Positions 58,331-64,000 of a stretch of 64,000 nucleotides of DNA are shown piece by piece; position 1 is the stretch's first letter, and every line of letters begins with the position of its first letter. The position numbers and the translations under genes were made by a program. The DNA comes from Erythroxylum novogranatense (Eukaryota > Streptophyta > Magnoliopsida > Malpighiales > Erythroxylaceae). The notes beneath the pieces were generated by a model, which saw nothing but the letters and a program-made list of their open reading frames with translations, was not told the DNA's origin and did no database searches. The stretch spans positions 20,236,309 to 20,300,308 of the forward strand of contig CM057228.1 of NCBI GenBank assembly GCA_029891385.1, written 5' to 3'.

Positions 58331-59489
58331 TTGACTAGATTCTTCATTGGGTGCACAACTAGGTATCAAATTGGAACTCTCTATTATGTTAACTTGCATT
58401 ATTAAAGGATTAAATTCATCCAGCTAAAATAATTATAAATAGGATAATCATGAAATCTTTTAACATATTGAAATAATACAAATAGAAGTTATGACATGGT
58501 TTATAAACATTTACTTAAGCTCCAAGGTTTCTATAGATGGAGTTTTAAACATAGAATGCAAGCTATAAAATAAATATACTAAGCCTTTATTACTTACAAG
58601 AAATCATCAATATTGAGAGTTTCTAAACTACCCAATTTACTAGTTAAACTATATAAAAGAAGGAAACAACTAGAAAGTTAAGAAATATAGTTAAAATGCA
58701 TTTTCTGTAGTTAATATAGAAATGTAATTTTATATGGACTTTACATACTTTTCATATAAAGGGACCATAATAAAAGAGCAGCGATTCAATAAAATTTGCA
58801 TCATAAGAAAGTTTTTCAAGTCAACCATATTCATTTTAATTATAGAATTGTAACATTTACATTTAACAAGTTAGATAAAATATTTAGTGCTCATTAAAAA
58901 TGAGTTTCTTTATTAAAATGGAATAATATAATCATTTTGTTTTAACACTTCTATTTCCTAACAATGTTAAGTTGGATCCAAACTCCGATAAAGCTATTAA
59001 GTGTCCAGGTATATCTTCTATCAAACAATAATAAATGTATCCAAATGCAAACAATTGAAATTTATAATCACTTTAACACCATAACTCATATTTGTAAATA
59101 CATAAAATCGATAGCTTTCCTTTAAATATCAAATCCTAATAATAAATTTTATTAAATATCTTACAATGTAATTATAACAAAGTTTTATAATCAAAAATAA
59201 TTTGTCAAACATAACTGAGACCATAATTATAATTATAAAGGAAAAGAGGATCAAAAGTAAATAGATAATTAACAAAATTTATATTCCATATAAGGTTGAA
59301 TACTGTTTTGTTTTGACTCAAACCTAATATCGTTTAAAATTTGTAAAATCATGTCCTACATTTATTGAGAGATCCAGCAATGTTTGGATTTTCTAACTTC
59401 TACATATTAGTCATCTACATATTATTAATGATGAATAAGTTCTACAACTAAACCTTAAGAAATTATTAAAGAGGTTGTTCCTATAGAAA
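58331..59489. other. AT-rich interval, nothing recognised
   Basis: No coding family or RNA is recognised. It may hold the 5' part of the hAT element and unreadable chromovirus sequence. Confidence 0.4.
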
Positions 59490-60245
59490 TTCTTGCTCAA
59501 ACTCAAGCCAAGTTATTCTTTAAAAAGGTTGTTCATTTGCAAGGAGTGCCCAAAACTATCACATCCAATCAAGACAATAAAGTCTTGGGGCATTTTTAGA
59601 GGAATTTATGAAAAATGTTTGATTCTTCCTTTAATTACAACTCTATTATTACTCGTAGACAGATGGTCAAACAAAGATAGCAAATCATGCATTGGGCAAT
59701 CTCATTTGGAGCATTTATGAGAGGGATAGACCTAAACAATAGGATCTTACTTTGGCATAAGTATAATATATATATATATTAATGATGTTCACAATGCTAC
59801 TGGGAGGTCACCATTTTCAATAGTTTATACAAAACCTTACCAATATGCTATTAATCTAGTAAAGTTGCCAATTAAAATTAGTGCGAGAAGAGTTATAAGT
59901 CACTTGGCAAAGAGTGGTAGAATGTGCAAGCTGAGGCAAACAAAATTAAAAAAGGCTAGCCAAAAGTACAAACAAGTTGTACAATGCCAGTGGAAGTAGA
60001 TTTTCAAAGAGGGTGACCAAATGATGGTGTTCTTGCTTAAAGAGAGCTTACAATAAGTTACAACCTTAAAAATATGGTCTTATAAGGTGTTGATGAAAAT
60101 CAATAATAATGCTTTTATGATCGACCTACACAACAATACGGGAATTTCTAAGATTTTCAATATGGCGGATGTTTTCTCATATCATACTACTAATGAGTTA
60201 TTATACCCTGATTTGTCAGAACATTTGAAGAAAATTTTTTCCTAA
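59490..60245 (+). pseudogene. CRM/Reina-like chromovirus integrase fossil
   Basis: Read over stops, AQTQAKLFFKKVVHLQGVPK, then a block like TITSNQDNKVLGHF, then NLWKMFDSS match the integrase core of CRM/Reina-type chromoviruses. The catalytic SDRD reads SNQD. ATGRSPFSIVYTKPY-like sequence near 59800-59840 and a GDQMMVFLLKE block near 60015 continue toward the C-terminus, which ends near 60245 (SEHLKKIFS). Upstream gag, protease and RT are missing or unreadable. No LTR pair is seen. Confidence 0.68.
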
Positions 60246-61009
60246 ATTTATATTAAAATAAGTTTCCTACTTGAGTTGGTTTCCTATTTCCATAGATTTT
60301 CTACTTGATTTGAGTTTCTATTTCTATAGGTTTCCTACGTGTTTTTGGTTTCCTATTTTCTTTAAGTTTCCTATTTTCTCTTAGTTTCCTATTTTTCTTT
60401 GGATTATGGTTGCTTTGTTAAAACTTGTAAATATGCCTCTTAAACATTGTATTATTCATTCAATCAATAATATTCTCATATTTAGTTAGCTTTAAGTTTT
60501 CTTTACAAGTGGATTCTTGTGTTTCTTCATATTAGGCGTATTACTTAGTTTTTTTATTTCTTGTAGCGTCATAATTACCATTGGTGTTCTCTTAAAGATG
60601 AAAAGAGGAGGATTTATTATTGTTAACACTCTAACATATATCAAGTTAATAACTAATGTATTATTAGTGCTTTAACTTTATTAAAATATGTTGATTGTTA
60701 GTTAGTTGAATGAAAACATAAACCTTAATAAGGGTGAATATGTGATAAATGGCTTCTTTTAAAGTTTTCATGGAAAACAATCTTTTTTAGTTGATTAAAA
60801 TGTTAAAGCCAAGTCTAGTAAAAAAAGTAATTTTATAAATTTTCTTAAAGTCACTCTTGTCAATGAGTCTATGCTATACTGGAATATATTATGACATATT
60901 AGTTTTAATGCATTAAAATGTGACATATTAGTTTTAATGCATTAAAATAAGGATTGAAAATGATGTTATGTAAGGTCTTACTAAAGGTGATAAAATTTAT
61001 GAAAATTTT
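60246..61009 (+). other. Post-integrase AT-rich stretch with TTTCCTATTT mini-repeats
   Basis: At 60260-60405 about eight diverged copies of a GTTTCCTATTT-like unit occur, with spacers of about 15-25 bp. A stretch with TAAATATGCC at about 60429 and many LTR-like features follows. It may be the 3' UTR or LTR of the CRM-like fossil. No gene recognised. Confidence 0.45.
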
Positions 61010-63240
61010 CTAGTATGATAGCTTAGAAAGCAAGCAAGATTTCCTTTTAGAAATGTCTTTTAGAGAGCTAATGGGAGATTGGAACTACTTCACTCTAATG
61101 GAATTATAAGTGAGGTCTCACTAATGGAAGTTGATATTTTGTACTGTTCATTGATGATTACAATAAGTACAATTGGATTACCTTCTCGAAGCATAAAAAT
61201 GAGGTATTTAAAGAATTCAAATAGTTAAAAGCAAGAAATGAGAAAGAAATTGGCCTATAACCTAAGAAACTATAATCTAATAATGGTTATGAATATGTAT
61301 CCAAAGATTTTACAAAATTTTATGTTAAAAAAGGAACCAATCACTAATTGATAGCTTTATATACTCCTAAACATAAAAGAGTTGTTGAGAAAAAAAAACA
61401 TATCATAGAGGTGGCAAAAAGTATAATGAAAAAAATAATTGCCAAAAATTTTTGGATAAAAGGGGTGAATATCTCAGTGTATTTACTTAACATGCCACTT
61501 ACCTAGGCACTAGAATGTAGCACACCACTTAAAAAATGGTTTAATAACTTGCCATTTATTACAAGCATAAAAGGTTTTTGTAGTTTATGCTATATACAAG
61601 CTTCTAAATTTAAAAGAAAAAAATAGGTACTAAGAGTGAATTTAGAGTGTTCTCAGGATACAGTTGCAAAAGTAAAGCTTATAAAGTTTTAAATCTTGTA
61701 AAAAGGAAGAATTAAATGAGTTAAGATTTTGCAATGGATGAATTTGTCAAATCAAATTAACAAAAGTTTTCTGATAAAGAATTTTATGACCTTAAAACTG
61801 AATCTTTACCACTTCATAATGAATAAGCGGGGTTTAGAGGATACTAATGATGATCATAACAATGAAATTTCAATTAGGAGAATAAGGCTATTTGCTGAAA
61901 TTTTATGAAATATCACATCTAGTAACTATTAAGCTAACTACGTACAATAAGGTAGCAAGAAAGGAAGAATGGGTTACAACCATAGAAGAAGAGATTTACA
62001 TGATCAACAATAATGAAACTTAGTCTTTGGTGGAAAGACTAACCAATCAAAAGGTTTGTTATCAAGTTCAAAGCAAAGCTAGTTATTAATGGGTATCTTT
62101 AATAACATGAAGTTTAATACTTTAAAACCTTTGTACATGTTGCGAGATATGATATTATAAGATTGTTAGTTACATTGGTTGCTAAATTTAGCTAAATATG
62201 ATTCCATTTTGATGTCAAGTCAGCATTCTTAAATGACTTTAATAAGGAGATCATAGATGTTAAGCAACTTGAGGGATGATGTGTACTTATTACACAAAGT
62301 TTTTTTTTTACTTTAAAACAAATCTTAAGAGTTTTTTACATCATGATTAATTACTTAATTAAGTAAGGGCTTAAGAGAAATGACAATGAAGCTTATTTTA
62401 TCCTTATACAGATTGATTATAGATGATAATGATGAGTATATACAATGATTCAAACAAAAACTTAAAGATAAAATTATGATATCTAATCTTAAGGTGATGT
62501 AATGAATTTGAGATGTATGTTCTAAAGAAGTTCAATATAAAAAAAAACCAATAACCTGTCCTCCTACTTTGAAATTGAAATTATCAAGAGAATATGGTGA
62601 GGAAAAGGTTAATCCATCCTTGTATAAAAGTTTAAAAGAGAATATGATGTATTTAATAGTCATAAGATATCAAGATTCATGTAAAAGTCAAAGTAAAATT
62701 CACCTTGGTAAAGTTAAAAAGGTTCTAAGGTAAGTGAGAGGAATAACAAACTATGAATTAATCTACAAGAAGGAATAAAACACTGATTTGATAGTATATG
62801 TTGATAGCGATTGAGTTGGTTTTATCAATAATGCAATGAAAACTTTTGACAATTTTTTCCCTTGATAGTGATGCGATTAATTGATATAAAAAAGGTTGTT
62901 ACTCAATCCCCTAATAAAGTTAAGTATGTTACAACTGTTGATGCTTCAAATTATTGCATATGACTAAGAAAGTTGCTGTTTGATTTGGAATGAAACAAGA
63001 TGGTGATATTTTTTTGTATTAATTATAAGTACATTATGATCATTGTAAAAATCTTATTCAATATTTGAGAACTACTTATATTAAATTCAGGTTTCATATT
63101 ATTGAAGAAGTTAAAAAAGAAGATGAACTAAAAATTGAGCATTATTCTTTAAAGGAGCAAGTAGTTGACATAATGACTAAAGCTTTATGCAAGGGCAAAT
63201 TAATTTTTCTAAGTTGTAGACTTAGTATTTTTAAGAAATA
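61010..63240 (+). pseudogene. Ty1-copia pol fossil: integrase, RT and RNase H
   Basis: The GAG-pre-integrase/integrase region starts near 61020 with KQARFPFRN, then FIDDYNKYNWI-like sequence near 61150 and LYTPKHKRVVEKK near 61350. The RT region follows (ARLVIKGY-like near 62080, LDVKSAFLN-like near 62210). RNase H includes YVDSD near 62800 and, at 63065-63247, the terminal copia block (RTTYIKFRFHIIEEVKK and VDIMTKALCKGK). Stops occur every few dozen codons. Order integrase-RT-RNase H identifies copia. It is a separate, differently decayed copy from the gag fossil at 12031-12770, and their relation is unproven. Confidence 0.75.
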
Positions 63241-64000
63241 CAATTAGAAAGAGTGTTGGTGTTAATGCATTTACATGAAATATGAAAGCTATCATCCCTC
63301 AAGTTCAACCCAACATTTTTTATCATTTTATAGAAGAACAAAGAGGTAAATATGTCTGTGTTGTAAGTCATGTAGTTTTGATAAAACAGAGAGGAATACG
63401 GACACAAGCACATTTATATCCTACACCATTATTATACCATTATGTAGCTGCTGCATCTTATGATATTGCCTTTGATTTGATCATATATCAAATTGTATGC
63501 TAACTCCACATATCTAAATTAAATTTATGTATGTGAAGCTAAGTTGATTAAAACATGGTGTTAAATGAGTTTTTCGTATTATAATGATAGAAGTAGTTTA
63601 CCTATGTTGTCTTTAGATTTTTATATCTTTTTAACCATGATATTGTGATGTTTTAAAATCATGGTGTCTCTTTTTTTATGCAATATCATTATGTTCTTCG
63701 TTCTTTAGCTTTATTTGTATGATATCATAACCCTCCAAAAAGTTATAAGCCTTCTTTAGTAAATGGCTTATTAGCCAATTTTTGTCGGATTGAAAGATTT
63801 TAGGTCAAATAGTTGATAATTATGTTTGGTAGTTAGTTGATTGGGTTGGGGGATTGAGCTCAATCCGCTGATTTTGAAAACGCTCCTAAATTTTATTTTT
63901 TGAAGTTGCATTAAAATCAAATTTGAGTCAAAATATACAAAGATTTATCATCTCAATATATACTTCTTCAACTTTGAAATGATGGTGTTGACTTATTTTG
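63241..64000 (+). mobile_element. Possible copia 3' LTR start and flank
   Basis: A purine-rich AATTAGAAAGAG stretch followed by TGTTGGTGTTAATGC at about 63254 fits a polypurine tract and LTR start directly after copia RNase H. The other LTR end is not found before the window ends. The rest is AT-rich with no recognised gene. Confidence 0.4.

Noticed and set aside
61010..63240. Same copia element as the gag fossil at 12031-12770, split by the L1
   Set aside because: The sequence right of the L1 (55184 onward) does not continue gag or protease. More than 5 kb of unrelated DNA, including hAT and CRM-like fossils, intervenes, and the LTR-like edges differ (TGTTAAGATATT versus TGTTGGTGTTAA).

Overview
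The window looks like a stretch of angiosperm (probably eudicot) nuclear heterochromatin. It is AT-rich and dominated by plant retrotransposon families: Tekay/Del-type chromoviruses with a Met-tRNA primer site, an Athila-type Ty3 element with an Asp-tRNA-like primer site, Ty1-copia and CRM/Reina-like fossils, a plant L1 with an RNase H domain, and an hAT transposase fossil. I see no intact host gene, rRNA or tRNA gene. The species cannot be named from this sequence.

Layout. 1-4819: two nested partial LTRs, Y inside Z, both on the minus strand. 4820-13156: a decayed Ty1-copia element (LTR remnant, gag, start of protease) split by a 4.5-kb solo LTR (A, 5673-10186). 13173-55167: one minus-strand L1 LINE of about 5.5 kb net, stretched over 42 kb by insertions and flanked by a 16-bp target-site duplication (13157-13172 and 55168-55183, 15/16 identical). 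From its 3' end to its 5' end the insertions are: solo LTR B (13795-22234, TSD AGAGG), itself hit by solo LTR G3 (18152-21902, TSD TAAAG); chromovirus G1 (25747-44238, TSD TGATG), itself hit in its gag zinc knuckle by chromovirus G2 (27268-37909, TSD TGTTT); and a pol-less Athila-type element (44839-54401, TSD GTGAT). 55184-64000: old AT-rich DNA with an hAT transposase fossil (minus, about 56480-58330), a CRM/Reina-like integrase fossil (59490-60245) and a Ty1-copia integrase/RT/RNase H fossil (61010-63240) followed by an LTR-like edge.

Relative order of events: copia/hAT/CRM fossils, then L1, then Athila, G1 and LTR B into L1, then G2 into G1 and G3 into LTR B. Nothing here is autonomous. 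L1 has lost an RT catalytic Asp and part of its endonuclease; G1 has TAG stops and a promoter-deleted 5' LTR; G2 has shattered coding sequence between nearly identical LTRs; the Athila element has no RT, RNase H or integrase.

The most interesting signals lie in the LTRs. (1) LTRs of different families carry short family-specific palindrome arrays (TGTCCGTTTAACGGACA, TCGCCnnGGCGA, TTCGTCGCGACGAA, TCAGCTGA, GTTACTG...CAGTAAC). In the chromovirus-like LTRs these are mostly followed by a shared motif containing GATTCTTGAAGCATTGGAT. (2) G1, G2 and G3 LTRs share a 67-68 nt mini-exon with consensus splice sites. (3) The same LTRs share a predicted three-way-junction fold. These are read by eye and need computation to confirm.
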